The notes: generated from the sequence alone by a model not told the origin. DNA of 64,000 nucleotides from Ruegeria atlantica (GCF_013032455.1 NZ_WQCF01000007.1:124001-188000); one strand, 5' to 3'; shown: positions 9,218 to 18,640, numbered from the stretch's first letter. Numbers and translations: made by a program.

Positions 9218-9550
9218 GTTGTGCCTCGGCCTGCTCGGGTTTTTGTGTTCTTTTTACGGATTAGCACGAAGCGTGAACATTTTCCAAGCGAATTGACCCG
9301 GAGCCCAAAAACGACACTCCTAGCCCAGAGGCGACATCTTGGCCTGATTACGACAGTGAAAAGCCTGAATTCGACACGTTTCCTGAACGCCAGATTGCCA
9401 GTAAATTAAGGGATTTTAATGAAAATAAAGCATTGCAAGAATTGCATAGGAAACATGCAATTTCGGCACTTGCGCCGCCAAATCGACATCACTAGATGCC
9501 GCTCAGATCAAACGATCGAAACGGTAATTTTAACCAGAAGGAAACAGGAT
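9218..9550. other. Divergent intergenic region, ruvC / DUF1127
   Basis: This 333-base gap lies between the divergent starts of ruvC (minus) and a DUF1127 gene (plus), so it must hold both promoters. It includes an AT-rich segment around 9395-9445 and the short repeated word ATTGCA (near 9434, 9443). A plus-strand frame is open here in phase with the DUF1127 gene, but I read it as leader, not coding. I see no tRNA-like or other recognisable RNA structure. Confidence 0.5.
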
Positions 9551-9763
9551 ATGGCTGCACTGGACACCACCCGCATCACCACTGGCTCGTTCGGCCTCGT
9601 TGGCCGTATCGGCGCAACTTTCACATCGGTCGCAAATGCGGCTATCGAATGGAGCGACGCCCGCGCGACCCGCAACGCTCTGAACAGCCTGTCGGATCGC
9701 GAGCTGGAAGACATCGGCCTGTGCCGTGGCGATATTGACGCCGTGGCAGAAGGCCGCCGGTAA
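9551..9763 (+). CDS. DUF1127 small basic protein (YjiS-like)
   Basis: This 70-residue protein ends in the DUF1127 signature: an arginine-containing helix (RATRNALNSLSDRELEDIGLCRGDI). ATG 9551 is chosen because it follows a GAAGGAAACAGG ribosome site; an upstream in-frame ATG at 9419 would add 44 residues with no DUF1127 similarity. Small DUF1127 proteins of alphaproteobacteria have been linked to phosphate and C1 metabolism and to RNA turnover, but the role of this copy is unknown. A bidirectional terminator follows. Confidence 0.88.
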   Translation: MAALDTTRITTGSFGLVGRIGATFTSVANAAIEWSDARATRNALNSLSDRELEDIGLCRGDIDAVAEGRR

Positions 9764-9812
9764 GAATCAACCACCACTCACTCGCCCCCATTCCCCTTGG
9801 GGAAAAAAGAAC

Positions 9813-9833
9813 GCCGCACATCTAATGTGCGGC
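9813..9833. terminator. Bidirectional intrinsic terminator
   Basis: A perfect 9-bp stem (GCCGCACAT / ATGTGCGGC) encloses a 3-base loop. It is followed by a T-rich stretch on the plus strand and by TTCTTTTTT on the minus strand. It sits between the convergent DUF1127 gene and the small membrane-protein gene and can serve both. Confidence 0.85.
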
Positions 9834-9857
9834 ATTTCTTCTTTAAACTTTATGAAA

Positions 9858-10202
9858 CTAGTGGAAATATCCATTTATCTGAGTTGCAACATACTCTGAC
9901 AAAGGATCGATCTGCATCACCCAGGCACCAGCCTTTTCCACTGCTGTGCCCTCTGCGAGGCTATCAACGCGATACTGGTAAGCGGAAGCCCCAAGGCTGC
10001 TCAGCAGAAAAGTTTTGAACGCAAACAGCCCGGCAAGGCCAATTAGAAGCATCTTTGCCGGAATCGCAGACCTAACCCGCTGCGGTCTCATTACGACAAG
10101 GCCATCCTTGCGCATCGTCGCGCGATAGCCCCGGCTGAGCTTTGCGTGTTTCTTAGTCAGGCGATGAACGCGTTGATCAAATTCCAGCTGTTTTCCCGTC
10201 AT
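9858..10202 (-). CDS. Small single-pass membrane protein, unknown function
   Basis: This 114-residue protein has a basic, helical N-terminal part (FDQRVHRLTKKHAKLSRGY), a short strand VVMRPQR, and one membrane helix at about residues 50-68 (MLLIGLAGLFAFKTFLL). The C-terminal part of about 45 residues is likely periplasmic. ATG 10202 is preferred over one at 10232 because a GGAGG ribosome site lies 5 bases before it. I do not recognise the family. Convergent to DUF1127. Confidence 0.75.
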   Translation of the reverse strand: MTGKQLEFDQRVHRLTKKHAKLSRGYRATMRKDGLVVMRPQRVRSAIPAKMLLIGLAGLFAFKTFLLSSLGASAYQYRVDSLAEGTAVEKAGAWVMQIDPLSEYVATQINGYFH

Positions 10203-10304
10203 GGCAGCCTCCAAAACCGCCCCCGTAACCACATTTCGACATTAGTTGCAGATTGCGACAAAAAAGAGGCAAGAATCCACGAAACTCCTGCAAATGGCCT
10301 GATT

Positions 10305-11177
10305 TTAGCCCTGTTTACTTAATACTAGTGTCGTCCATTCACCAATCTCATCCCTTTTGGTCAGATTGAACCCATTGTGTAAATAAACTGAAATCACATC
10401 TTCGGCTTGTTCATTGAGGATTCCCGACAGAATTGCGTATCCTCCGGCGCGCAGATTCGCTCCGATTTCAGGGGACAATGCGACCAGCGGGCCTTTTAGG
10501 ATATTTGCAAAAATCAGATCGTAGGGAGCGTGTGATTTTAGATCGGGGTGATCAAAACCGGCGGCTTCGACGCAGCGAACCTGGCCTGCCATATCATTGG
10601 CCTTCAGGTTGGCCTCAGCCACATCTACTGCCACCTGATCAATATCGCTGGCGATGATGTCACCGTCCCAGACCCGCGCGGCGGCCATCGCCAGAACCGC
10701 GGTACCACAGCCGATATCAGCCACTTTGGTCGCCTCGAAGCCATCGCTTAAAAGATAGTCCAGCGCCTTGAGGCAACCCAGCGTGGTACCGTGATGACCT
10801 GTCCCAAAGGCCATCGCGGCTTCGATCAGCAGCGGAATGCGGCCCTCGGGCAGCTTGTCGGCGTCGTGGCTGCCATACACAAAGAAACGCCCTGCCTCTA
10901 CCGGGGCAAGCTCTCGCCGCACATGCGCGACCCAGTCGGTTTCGGGCAGTTCCGAAACGACAAACGGCTTCGCCTCGAACGCAGCGGCTAGAACAGCCAG
11001 TGCGGTTTCGTCGGGTGCTTCGGTGAAATAACCGCCGACCTCCCACAGGCCCGAGCCGTCCTCGACCTCGAACACGCCAACGCCTGTGGGTTCCGGGTCA
11101 AGTCGTTCCATCGCTTCGCCCAGACCTTCGGCGGCTTTCTTGCCGGTCAGAGTGGTAAGCGCGGTAAATGTGGGCAT
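10305..11177 (-). CDS. prmA: Ribosomal protein L11 methyltransferase
   Basis: This 290-residue class I SAM-dependent methyltransferase has motif I VADIGCGTAVLAMAAARV at about residues 154-171, the acidic post-I segment IIASDID, and the substrate-side motif FANILKGPL, the PrmA version of NxL. The preceding GTGHHGTT is the usual PrmA hinge motif. PrmA trimethylates L11 at its N-terminus and lysines. A GGAG ribosome site precedes the ATG. Confidence 0.95.
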   Translation of the reverse strand: MPTFTALTTLTGKKAAEGLGEAMERLDPEPTGVGVFEVEDGSGLWEVGGYFTEAPDETALAVLAAAFEAKPFVVSELPETDWVAHVRRELAPVEAGRFFVYGSHDADKLPEGRIPLLIEAAMAFGTGHHGTTLGCLKALDYLLSDGFEATKVADIGCGTAVLAMAAARVWDGDIIASDIDQVAVDVAEANLKANDMAGQVRCVEAAGFDHPDLKSHAPYDLIFANILKGPLVALSPEIGANLRAGGYAILSGILNEQAEDVISVYLHNGFNLTKRDEIGEWTTLVLSKQG

Positions 11178-11244
11178 GGGGGTCTCCGTGTATCAGTTGA
11201 TACAGCGCCTAGGGCGCAGGCCCGCCAAGGTCAAGCTCTGGTGC

Positions 11245-12477
11245 TTATTCGGCCGGTGCCTGGGCGTATTTGGCCAGGATCGTCTCGTTGCCGGGTTCAG
11301 GGTGGCGCGGGATCAGCATCGAAAGCGCCAACGAGACCAGAGCCATTGCAGCCGCCAGGCCAAACACCGCGCCGGGAGACACCACCCACAACAGGCCCAG
11401 AAGCGCGGGCAGGAACACCGCCGCAATATGGTTGATCGTGAATGCGACTGCTGCCGTAGGAGCGATATCTGCCGGGTCGGCGATCTTCTGGAAGTAAGTC
11501 TTCAGAGCCAGCGCCAGTGCAAACAGCACGTGGTCGATCACATAAAGGATTGCAGCTAGCAGAACGCCCCAACCGAACCAGTAAATTCCGCCATAGGCCG
11601 CGAACACGATCGCCAGCCCGGTGTATTCAAAAATCAGCGTGCGGCGCTCGCCAAATTTACCGACGGCTTTGCCCAGCAAGGGGGCCGCAGCCATATTGAT
11701 CATCAGGTTGATCAGGTAGAGGCTGGTCAGCTCGTGCACTTCAAAGCCGAACTTTTCGACCATCATAAAGCCCGCGAAAACGACAAATATCTGTCGCCGC
11801 GCACCTGCCATGAATTGCAACGCATAATAGAGCCAATAGCGTTTACGCAGGATCAGTTTTTTGGTCTGCGGCGTGGGCGCGTCGAATTGTGGGTATGCGA
11901 ACAGGCAGAACATTGCCAGCAGGGCCGTCACCCCGCCTGCAGCCATGAAAACGAAGTTATAGGACAGATCAAACCGGTCCCAGGTCAGAACGATCAGGCC
12001 ATAGACCACCGCCGTGGCCGCCGAACCCATGGCCACCAGCCAGCCCAGCACTTGCGGTGCGCGGTCCTTGGGCAACCATTGCAGCTGCAACGACTGGTTC
12101 ACCGTTTCGTAATAGTGAAAGCCAATCGAGCTAAACAATGTCACGAATAGCAAACCGCCCAAGCTTGGGAACCACGCGGTCACCGCCGTCGCCAGGCCCA
12201 GCATCATCAGCGAGATCATCGCCAGCACCTGCTCGCGGATAAAGATGATCACCGCAATCACGCCGATGGCCAGAAAGCCCGGAATCTCACGCACAGTATG
12301 CAGCAGCCCGATATCGGCGCCGTCGAAATTCGCCACCTCGATAACGAAGTTATTCAACAGCGCGCTCCACGCGTTGAAGGCGATGGGCATCGTCAGCGCC
12401 ATCACGAACAAGAGCGTGATGGGACGGCGCCAGAACGGCAGGCTCTGCGCCTCGGAAAGCGGCATGGGTTTCAGCAT
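11245..12477 (-). CDS. MFS transporter, substrate unknown
   Basis: This 410-residue protein has 12 predicted membrane helices in two six-helix halves. A cytoplasmic loop (about residues 200-220, TPQTKKLILRKRY) lies between them, which fits the major facilitator superfamily. A charged motif resembling motif A follows the eighth helix (KAVGKFGERR). No substrate can be read from the sequence. It lies 67 bases from prmA on the same strand and may be co-transcribed. Confidence 0.85.
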   Translation of the reverse strand: MLKPMPLSEAQSLPFWRRPITLLFVMALTMPIAFNAWSALLNNFVIEVANFDGADIGLLHTVREIPGFLAIGVIAVIIFIREQVLAMISLMMLGLATAVTAWFPSLGGLLFVTLFSSIGFHYYETVNQSLQLQWLPKDRAPQVLGWLVAMGSAATAVVYGLIVLTWDRFDLSYNFVFMAAGGVTALLAMFCLFAYPQFDAPTPQTKKLILRKRYWLYYALQFMAGARRQIFVVFAGFMMVEKFGFEVHELTSLYLINLMINMAAAPLLGKAVGKFGERRTLIFEYTGLAIVFAAYGGIYWFGWGVLLAAILYVIDHVLFALALALKTYFQKIADPADIAPTAAVAFTINHIAAVFLPALLGLLWVVSPGAVFGLAAAMALVSLALSMLIPRHPEPGNETILAKYAQAPAE

Positions 12478-12556
12478 GGGACTCCCTCTACGCCTATTTT
12501 CGCGGTTTGGCGAGGGCCAAGGACGCCGTGCACATTAACCCTGCGCTGACGCAGAG

Positions 12557-14752
12557 TTAGTAAAAGTTTTGCGGGTCGATATCGACGGTCAGGCGGATAT
12601 CCCCTTTCAGGCGCAGCGGAGCGATCCAGCGGGCGATAGCGTCCTGAATGGGTGCGCCCTTGGGGGCCTTGACCAGCAGGCGCACACGATGACGCCCCCG
12701 GATACGGGCAATCGGCGCAGGGGCCGGTCCGAAAACCTGTGCGCCGATATCACGCAGCGGTACATCGTTTCGGGCCATGGCATTGCCGATGTCGAAAACC
12801 GGACCAACCTCTGGCCCAGACAGAACGATCCCCGCCATACGACCATAGGGCGGCACCCCAGCGACTTGCCGTCCGGCGGCCTCGGCTTTCCAGAAGCCTT
12901 CTTCGTCACCCGACAGAATGGCGCGGATCACGGGATGCTCAGGCTGGAACGTCTGCAACAGCGCCTGACCGGGCTTGTCCGCCCGCCCGGCACGCCCCGC
13001 AACCTGCCGCATCAATTGGAACGTCCGTTCGGCGGCACGCAGGTCGGCACCATGCAGGCTTAGATCGGCGTCAATTACTCCCACCAAAGTCAACTTGGGA
13101 AAGTTATGTCCTTTGGCAACCAGCTGAGTTCCAATGACGATATCCGCATCACCCTCAGCAATCTCTTCGATCTTGGCCTTTAAGGCGCGCGCCGAGCCGA
13201 ATAGATCGGAACTTAACATCGCTATTTTAGCCTCGGGGAAAGTCGCTTCGGCCTCTTCCGCCAGCCGTTCAATACCCGGCCCGACCGGAGCCAGCTTGCC
13301 CTCAACCTTGCAAGAAGGGCAGGCCTCGGGCATCGGTTTGGTTTCACCGCATTGGTGACACATCAGGCGTTTCAGAAACCGGTGTTCGACCATCCGCGCG
13401 TCGCAATAGTCACAGGCGATCTGCTCGCCACAGGCTCGGCACAAGGTCACCGGCGCATAGCCGCGGCGGTTGATGAACAGCAATGACTGTTCATCCTTTT
13501 CAATCCGCTGATGCACCGCTTGGCGCAGCGACGGAGATATCCACGTCCCCGGCTGCATCTGCTCGGCCCGCATATCTATGGGCTTCATCTCGGGCAGCAC
13601 CGCAGCGCCAAACCGAGCCGTCAGGTCAAGCCGGTCATACTTGCCCGCCTCTGCATTGGCCCAGCTCTCCAATGATGGCGTGGCACTGGCTAGAATCACC
13701 CGTGCCCCGCAAATGGCCGCGCGCAGCACCGCCATGTCACGGGCACTATAATGAACGCCGTCTTCTTGTTTATAGGACGTGTCGTGTTCTTCATCGACAA
13801 CAACCAGACCAAGATCGCGGAACGGTAGGAACAGCGCCGACCGGGCACCCACAACCAGTTGCGCATCCCCCTGTCCGACCATGCGCCAGACCCGGCGGCG
13901 TTCGGTCATTGTGGCCCCCGAATGCCACTCGGCCGGGCGTGCACCGAACCGCGCCTCAACCCGCGTCAGGAATTCGGCGGTCAGGGCAATCTCAGGCAAA
14001 AGGACCAGAGCCTGCCGCCCCATCCGTAGCGCTTCGGCCACCGCTTCCAGGTAAACTTCGGTCTTGCCCGATCCGGTCACGCCTTTCAGCAGCGTGGTTC
14101 CATAGTCGCCGGTGCGCTGTCCGGCCTGCAATCTGGCAACCGCAGCCGCTTGATCCTCGGTCAGTTTTTTACCCGGCAGGTCCGGGTCCAGATACGGATA
14201 GGGCAGATCGCGCGGACTGTCCTCTTCCCGCACCGCACCCTGTTTCACCAGCCCTTTCACGACAGAAGACGTCACACCCGCCTGTTCTGCCAGCTCCTTC
14301 AGTGTAAACGCCAGCCCGCCATAATCCCGCAAAACCTCAAGAACACGGGTTCGCGCGTCGGTCATCCGATCCGGCTCGCCACTTCCTAGACGGTATATCT
14401 TACGCATCGACGGCGGGTCACCCAGCCCCGGTGCGCGTGTCGCCAGCCGCAGCATCGCGGGCATAGGCGTCAGCGTGTAATCCGCCACGCGACCCAGAAA
14501 CACTCGCATCTCCTCGCGCATCGGCGAGACCTCAAGCACCCGGATCACGGATCGCGCCTTGGCCAGATCGAAACCGCCCTGCCCCGCCCCCCAAACCACG
14601 CCCAACACCTTACGCGGGCCTAGTGGCACCTCGACAAACGCACCTAGAAAGCACCCACCCTCAGGCGCTTTGTAATCCAGCGTCCGGTCCAGAGGCTGTG
14701 TGGTCAGAACCGCCACCAGCTCACCTTGGTCGAAATACTCCTGAGCGCTCAA
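12557..14752 (-). CDS. priA: Primosomal replication-restart helicase PriA
   Basis: This 731-residue superfamily 2 helicase has Walker A GVTGSGKTEVY, the DEEH-type Walker B (VVDEEHDTSYKQ), motif III ILASATPS, and the zinc-binding Cys block CRACGEQIACDYC ... CHQCGE ... CPSCK. The C-terminal helicase motif contains QVAGRAGR. It reloads replication at collapsed forks. The start is a TTG at 14752 preceded by AGAGGA; no ATG in this frame lies nearby. Confidence 0.96.
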   Translation of the reverse strand: MSAQEYFDQGELVAVLTTQPLDRTLDYKAPEGGCFLGAFVEVPLGPRKVLGVVWGAGQGGFDLAKARSVIRVLEVSPMREEMRVFLGRVADYTLTPMPAMLRLATRAPGLGDPPSMRKIYRLGSGEPDRMTDARTRVLEVLRDYGGLAFTLKELAEQAGVTSSVVKGLVKQGAVREEDSPRDLPYPYLDPDLPGKKLTEDQAAAVARLQAGQRTGDYGTTLLKGVTGSGKTEVYLEAVAEALRMGRQALVLLPEIALTAEFLTRVEARFGARPAEWHSGATMTERRRVWRMVGQGDAQLVVGARSALFLPFRDLGLVVVDEEHDTSYKQEDGVHYSARDMAVLRAAICGARVILASATPSLESWANAEAGKYDRLDLTARFGAAVLPEMKPIDMRAEQMQPGTWISPSLRQAVHQRIEKDEQSLLFINRRGYAPVTLCRACGEQIACDYCDARMVEHRFLKRLMCHQCGETKPMPEACPSCKVEGKLAPVGPGIERLAEEAEATFPEAKIAMLSSDLFGSARALKAKIEEIAEGDADIVIGTQLVAKGHNFPKLTLVGVIDADLSLHGADLRAAERTFQLMRQVAGRAGRADKPGQALLQTFQPEHPVIRAILSGDEEGFWKAEAAGRQVAGVPPYGRMAGIVLSGPEVGPVFDIGNAMARNDVPLRDIGAQVFGPAPAPIARIRGRHRVRLLVKAPKGAPIQDAIARWIAPLRLKGDIRLTVDIDPQNFY

Positions 14753-14840
14753 CGCATATCCTCTGCAGGGGGTTTCAGCATGGGTCTCTTTGAGGTAAAG
14801 GCATCCGCGACCAAGGCCAACCCATCAAAGGACTGCCCTC

Positions 14841-15494
14841 ATGAAATTCTTCGTAGATACAGCCGAGATCGAAGCCATTGCCGAACTGAACGATCTGGGC
14901 ATGGTGGACGGCGTAACCACCAACCCTTCGCTGATCCTGAAATCAGGCCGCGATATTCTGGAAGTGACCAAGGAAATCTGTGACCTCGTCGATGGACCGG
15001 TATCCGCCGAAGTGGTTGCCACCAAAGCCGAAGACATGATCGCCGAAGGCCGCAAGCTGGCCAAGATTGCACCCAATATCGCGGTCAAAGTACCGCTGAC
15101 CTGGGATGGCTTGAAAACCTGCAAAACGCTCAGCGACGAAGGCCAGATGGTCAACGTGACCCTGTGCTTCTCGACCAATCAGGCGATTCTCGCCGCCAAG
15201 GCGGGTGCGACTTTCATTTCACCCTTCATCGGTCGCCTGGACGACATCAACCTCGACGGTATGGACCTGATCGCGGATATCCGTCAGGTCTATGACAATT
15301 ATGGGTTTGAAACCGAAATCCTCGCCGCTTCGATCCGCACCGTGAACCACGTCACCGACAGTGCCCGTATCGGGGCCGACGTGATCACCGCGCCGCCCGC
15401 CGTGATCAAGAAACTGGCTGATCACCCGCTGACTGACAAAGGCCTGGAAACTTTCCTGGCTGACTGGGCCAAGACCGGTCAGAAAATCCTGTAA
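14841..15494 (+). CDS. fsa: Transaldolase-like fructose-6-phosphate aldolase
   Basis: This 217-residue member of the small transaldolase family (TalC/FSA) has an N-terminal [10 protein letters not shown] strand, the motif GVTTNPSLI, and the Schiff-base lysine in NIAVKVPLT (about residue 85). The segment [14 protein letters not shown] follows, typical of the family. It could act as transaldolase in the pentose phosphate pathway or as an aldolase; sequence alone does not separate the two. An AAAGGA ribosome site lies before the ATG, and a strong hairpin follows the stop. Confidence 0.93.
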   Translation: MKFFVDTAEIEAIAELNDLGMVDGVTTNPSLILKSGRDILEVTKEICDLVDGPVSAEVVATKAEDMIAEGRKLAKIAPNIAVKVPLTWDGLKTCKTLSDEGQMVNVTLCFSTNQAILAAKAGATFISPFIGRLDDINLDGMDLIADIRQVYDNYGFETEILAASIRTVNHVTDSARIGADVITAPPAVIKKLADHPLTDKGLETFLADWAKTGQKIL

Positions 15495-15507
15495 ATTTCG
15501 CGAACCC

Positions 15508-15531
15508 GCGCGGCGCCTTTGGGCGCCGCGC
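15508..15531 (+). terminator. Hairpin after the aldolase gene
   Basis: A perfect 10-bp GC-rich stem (GCGCGGCGCC / GGCGCCGCGC) has a TTTG loop and starts 13 bases after the stop. There is no long T-run, so it may act as a Rho-assisted or mRNA-stabilising end. Confidence 0.65.
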
Positions 15532-15613
15532 CTGGCCCAACTGCAAAACTGATCATCCGATCAGGATGTTTCAGGCGGGAGCCTTTCTGACACATCCCCA
15601 AACGAATTCTACT

Positions 15614-15639
15614 TTTGCCTGTATTTTTCCCAAGGCAAA
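15614..15639. promoter_or_regulatory. Inverted repeat upstream of the DUF484 gene
   Basis: TTTGCCT (15614-15620) and AGGCAAA (15633-15639) form a 7-bp inverted repeat with a 12-base spacer, 51 bases before the DUF484 start. It may be a regulator site or a chance repeat. Confidence 0.25.
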
Positions 15640-15689
15640 TCCGGCATGCCGTGTTATAAGCCGCTCAACAAAAAAAGACCGGACGGGAC

Positions 15690-16397
15690 ATGAGCAGCAA
15701 CACTAAACTCAAGGATACTCTCCGCGCCGCGATTCTGGCTGAACCGGACGCCGTGCTGGACGACAAGGATCTAATGCAGGCGTTGGTTTCTGCAAACGAA
15801 CAGGCACGCGGTGACAACGTCGTCGATCTGCGTGGCATCGCGATGCAACGGCTCGAGGCACGGCTGGATCGCCTCGAAGACACCCACCGCTCGGTTATTG
15901 CGGCAGCTTATGAAAATCTGGCAGGCACCAATCAGGTGCACCGTGCCATTCTGCGCCTGTTGGAACCCGTCGATTTCGAAGATTTTCTGAACACACTCGG
16001 CAATGAAGTGGCCGATATCCTCCGCGTCGATCACATTACGCTGGTTCTGGAAACAACGAACACGCAGGAAGACCCCGCCATCGAGAAGCTGGGCGGCGTT
16101 CTAACCGTGGTCGAACCCGGCGCAATCGACGCCTATCTCAGCCAGGACCGCGGCGGCCCCGCGCGCGAGGTCGTACTGCGCCAGATGCCAAACCCAAGCC
16201 CCCGGATATTTGGCGCTGCGGCTAGCCAATTCCGCTCTGAGGCGTGCCTGAGGCTTAATTTCGGTGAAGGCCGCCTGCCGGGCATGATTGTAATGGGGGC
16301 CAGGGACCCAAACCATTTTTCTCCACAACTTGGCACCGATCTGCTTTCTTTCTTTGCCGGCGTATTCGAACGCTCGATGCGCCACTGGCTATCGTGA
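15690..16397 (+). CDS. DUF484 family protein
   Basis: This 235-residue cytoplasmic protein has an N-terminal helical part with heptads (RLEARLDRLEDTHRSV, about residues 55-70) and a C-terminal GAF-like alpha/beta domain, which is the DUF484 layout. In gammaproteobacteria a DUF484 gene also sits directly before xerC, and the same link is kept here: its TGA overlaps the xerC GTG. No ligand or reaction is established. Confidence 0.88.
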   Translation: MSSNTKLKDTLRAAILAEPDAVLDDKDLMQALVSANEQARGDNVVDLRGIAMQRLEARLDRLEDTHRSVIAAAYENLAGTNQVHRAILRLLEPVDFEDFLNTLGNEVADILRVDHITLVLETTNTQEDPAIEKLGGVLTVVEPGAIDAYLSQDRGGPAREVVLRQMPNPSPRIFGAAASQFRSEACLRLNFGEGRLPGMIVMGARDPNHFSPQLGTDLLSFFAGVFERSMRHWLS

Positions 16398-17314
16398 GCC
16401 TGATTTCCCCGGCTTGTCGCGATGCGCTGCAGCATTGGCTGGACAGTTTGGGGGCTTTGGCGGGACGATCTGAGAATACTCAGACTGCCTATCGCGGAGA
16501 TGTCACTGAATTCCTTTCTTTCATGACCCTGCATCATAGCGAACGGCAAGGACTGGCAGCACTGGCCCGGATCACCGTCTCTGACATGCGTGCCTGGATG
16601 GCCGAACAGCGCGCATCAGGTGTTGGCGCCCGGTCACTGGCGCGCAAACTCTCGGCTGTCAAAAGCTTTTATCGCTGGCTCTCTGAACGCGAAGATTTCG
16701 AACCAACCGCCGTCTTGTCGACCCGCGCGCCCAAATTCACCAAGAAACTCCCACGCCCATTAGCCGAAGACGCCGCCCGCGCCATGATTGAAACGGTCGA
16801 GCTGCAATCGACCAGCGATTGGGTTTCGGCCCGCGATGTGGCTGTTGTCACGCTGCTTTACGGCTGCGGCCTACGCATATCCGAGGCGCTATCCTTGACC
16901 GGTGCCGACGCGCCCTTACCCGGAACTTTGCGCATCCTTGGCAAGGGCGACAAAGAACGGATCGTCCCAGTCCTGCCAGCCGCCCGCGCAGCCGTGGATC
17001 GCTATCTTCAGCTCTGCCCTCACCCGCAGACCAAAGACAAGGCGCTATTCCGCGGCGTGCGCGGCGGTGCGTTGAACCCACGTGCTATTCAGGGCGTAAT
17101 GGCCAAGGCGCGGATGCAGCTTGGTTTGCCCGCAACGGCCACACCACACGCTCTGCGCCACAGCTTTGCCACGCATCTTCTGTCTGCTGGCGGCGATTTG
17201 CGCGCGATTCAGGAACTGCTGGGGCATGCCTCACTGTCCACAACCCAGACCTATACGGCGGTGGACACAACGCGACTGATGGAAGTCTACAACCGCACAC
17301 ACCCCAAAGCGTGA
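16394..17314 (+). CDS. xerC: Site-specific tyrosine recombinase XerC
   Basis: This 306-residue recombinase has an N-terminal SAM-like DNA-binding domain and a catalytic domain. The first Arg is in YGCGLRISEAL, HALRHSFATHLL holds the H-x-x-R pair, LLGHAS gives the next His, and the Tyr nucleophile is in TQTYTAVD. It acts at dif to resolve chromosome dimers with a partner recombinase. The start is GTG, overlapping the DUF484 stop as GTGA. XerC, not XerD, is favoured by the DUF484 neighbour. Confidence 0.93.
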   Translation: MSLISPACRDALQHWLDSLGALAGRSENTQTAYRGDVTEFLSFMTLHHSERQGLAALARITVSDMRAWMAEQRASGVGARSLARKLSAVKSFYRWLSEREDFEPTAVLSTRAPKFTKKLPRPLAEDAARAMIETVELQSTSDWVSARDVAVVTLLYGCGLRISEALSLTGADAPLPGTLRILGKGDKERIVPVLPAARAAVDRYLQLCPHPQTKDKALFRGVRGGALNPRAIQGVMAKARMQLGLPATATPHALRHSFATHLLSAGGDLRAIQELLGHASLSTTQTYTAVDTTRLMEVYNRTHPKA

Positions 17315-17398
17315 CCCCTCCCCTGTCGTAACGTTTGGTTTTTACCTCAATCCGGGTTTTGGTTTGCATCTGCTTGACGCATCGTCCATGACACCTGC

Positions 17399-18112
17399 AT
17401 GACACTTAGATTCAAAGCACTTTCAGTCCATCTGTTCACAGCCACCGGAGCCGTCTTCGCTATGCTTGCCATGCTGGCAGCGGTCGAGGAAAAATGGAGC
17501 CTGATGTATCTGTGGCTGGTGGTCTCGTTCATTGTGGACGGCATCGACGGCCCGCTGGCGCGTCACTACCACGTGAAAAAGAACGCACCCGAGTTTGACG
17601 GGGTGCTGCTGGATCTGATCATCGACTATCTTACCTATGTGTTCATCCCGGCCTTTGCGCTCTTCAAATCCGGCTTGATGGACGGCTGGACAGGCTGGTT
17701 CGCGATCATTGTCATCACCTTTGCCAGCGCGATGTATTTCGCAGATACCCGAATGAAAACAAAAGATAATTCATTTTCCGGGTTTCCGGGCTGCTGGAAT
17801 ATGTTCGTGATCGTCGTCTTCGCGCTCGAACCCAGCTTTTGGGTTATTCTGCTGTTGGTGTCGCTGCTGTCGTTGGCGATGTTCCTGCCGCTGAAATTCA
17901 TTCACCCCGTCCGGACCGAGCGTTGGCGCTCGATTTCGCTGCCAATGGCGCTGGCCTGGACTTTCTTTGCTGGCTGGGCTGCGTGGGTCGATTTCCATCC
18001 CGAAAGCTGGGCCCATTGGGGTCTGGTGATCACCAGCTTGTATCTGGTGTTCGCAGGGATTGCGCAGCAGGTGATCCCACAGCGCAAAAGCGCGGATTAC
18101 AAGATTTCCTGA
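17399..18112 (+). CDS. pcs: Phosphatidylcholine synthase
   Basis: This 237-residue integral membrane CDP-alcohol phosphatidyltransferase has about 7-8 helices. The catalytic motif reads DGPLAR, then 12 residues, then GVLLDLIID. This is the spacing of bacterial Pcs enzymes; most of the superfamily have 8 residues there. Pcs condenses CDP-diacylglycerol with choline to make phosphatidylcholine. Its 3' end overlaps the convergent Gre-domain gene by 16 bases. Confidence 0.93.
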   Translation: MTLRFKALSVHLFTATGAVFAMLAMLAAVEEKWSLMYLWLVVSFIVDGIDGPLARHYHVKKNAPEFDGVLLDLIIDYLTYVFIPAFALFKSGLMDGWTGWFAIIVITFASAMYFADTRMKTKDNSFSGFPGCWNMFVIVVFALEPSFWVILLLVSLLSLAMFLPLKFIHPVRTERWRSISLPMALAWTFFAGWAAWVDFHPESWAHWGLVITSLYLVFAGIAQQVIPQRKSADYKIS

Positions 18113-18564
18113 ACCTCGAATTCAGTACCGTTATGGGTGAACATGTCGCCTTCCTGTAGGCCGACCATGGCCAGGTAGATCGGGCTTTGCGTTGAGATGC
18201 CCATATAGGTCTTGCCGTCCACCTCAAACCGCGTGGTCGAGACGCAGACGACAAACCGCCGATCATTGAACTTGACCACCGCGCCGGGCTGCACGGTGTC
18301 TGTGACACTGAAATCAGTGTTCTCGATCACGTCGATCTTGGCGTGATGCGCATGTACAGGGGCGTCAAATGCAGCCGCCAGATCAGCATTCTCGCGCGAG
18401 GCGGCTATGTCATCCTTGTCATGACCTTCCCGGTCATCCAGTTGAGAATCCTTCAGGAATGCGTCGTAATGTGCCTGCGCAGTCGCCAATTCCTGTTCTT
18501 CCAGTGACATCAGCCGGTCGATAATGGCCTTTTTGCGGGCAGCAGGGTCGATTTGAGCTGTCAT
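18097..18564 (-). CDS. GreA/GreB C-terminal-domain protein
   Basis: This 155-residue protein has a helical, acidic N-terminal part (about residues 1-60, SLEEQELATAQAHYDAFLKD). Its C-terminal domain (about 90-155) resembles the FKBP-like C-terminal domain of Gre factors, with the segment GISTQSPIYLAMVGLQEGD aligning to the usual SPIARALLGKKVGD. The N-terminal coiled coil is shorter than in GreA. It could modulate RNA polymerase in the manner of Rnk or other Gre-like proteins. This is inferred from fold-level similarity only. Confidence 0.7.
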   Translation of the reverse strand: MTAQIDPAARKKAIIDRLMSLEEQELATAQAHYDAFLKDSQLDDREGHDKDDIAASRENADLAAAFDAPVHAHHAKIDVIENTDFSVTDTVQPGAVVKFNDRRFVVCVSTTRFEVDGKTYMGISTQSPIYLAMVGLQEGDMFTHNGTEFEVQEIL

Positions 18565-18640
18565 GCAATGCGATCCTTTGAATTCTCTGTTTGATACAAG
18601 TTGGGCCTCAACCAGCGGGATTGCAACTGAAATTCTTCTC

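Noticed and set aside
9419-9550. Longer form of the DUF1127 gene
   Set aside because: The extra 44 residues have no family similarity, and the ribosome site precedes ATG 9551.
9780-9806. TTCCCCTTGGGGAA as a second terminator
   Set aside because: The loop is too small and no T-run follows on the plus strand; the strong hairpin just after is enough.
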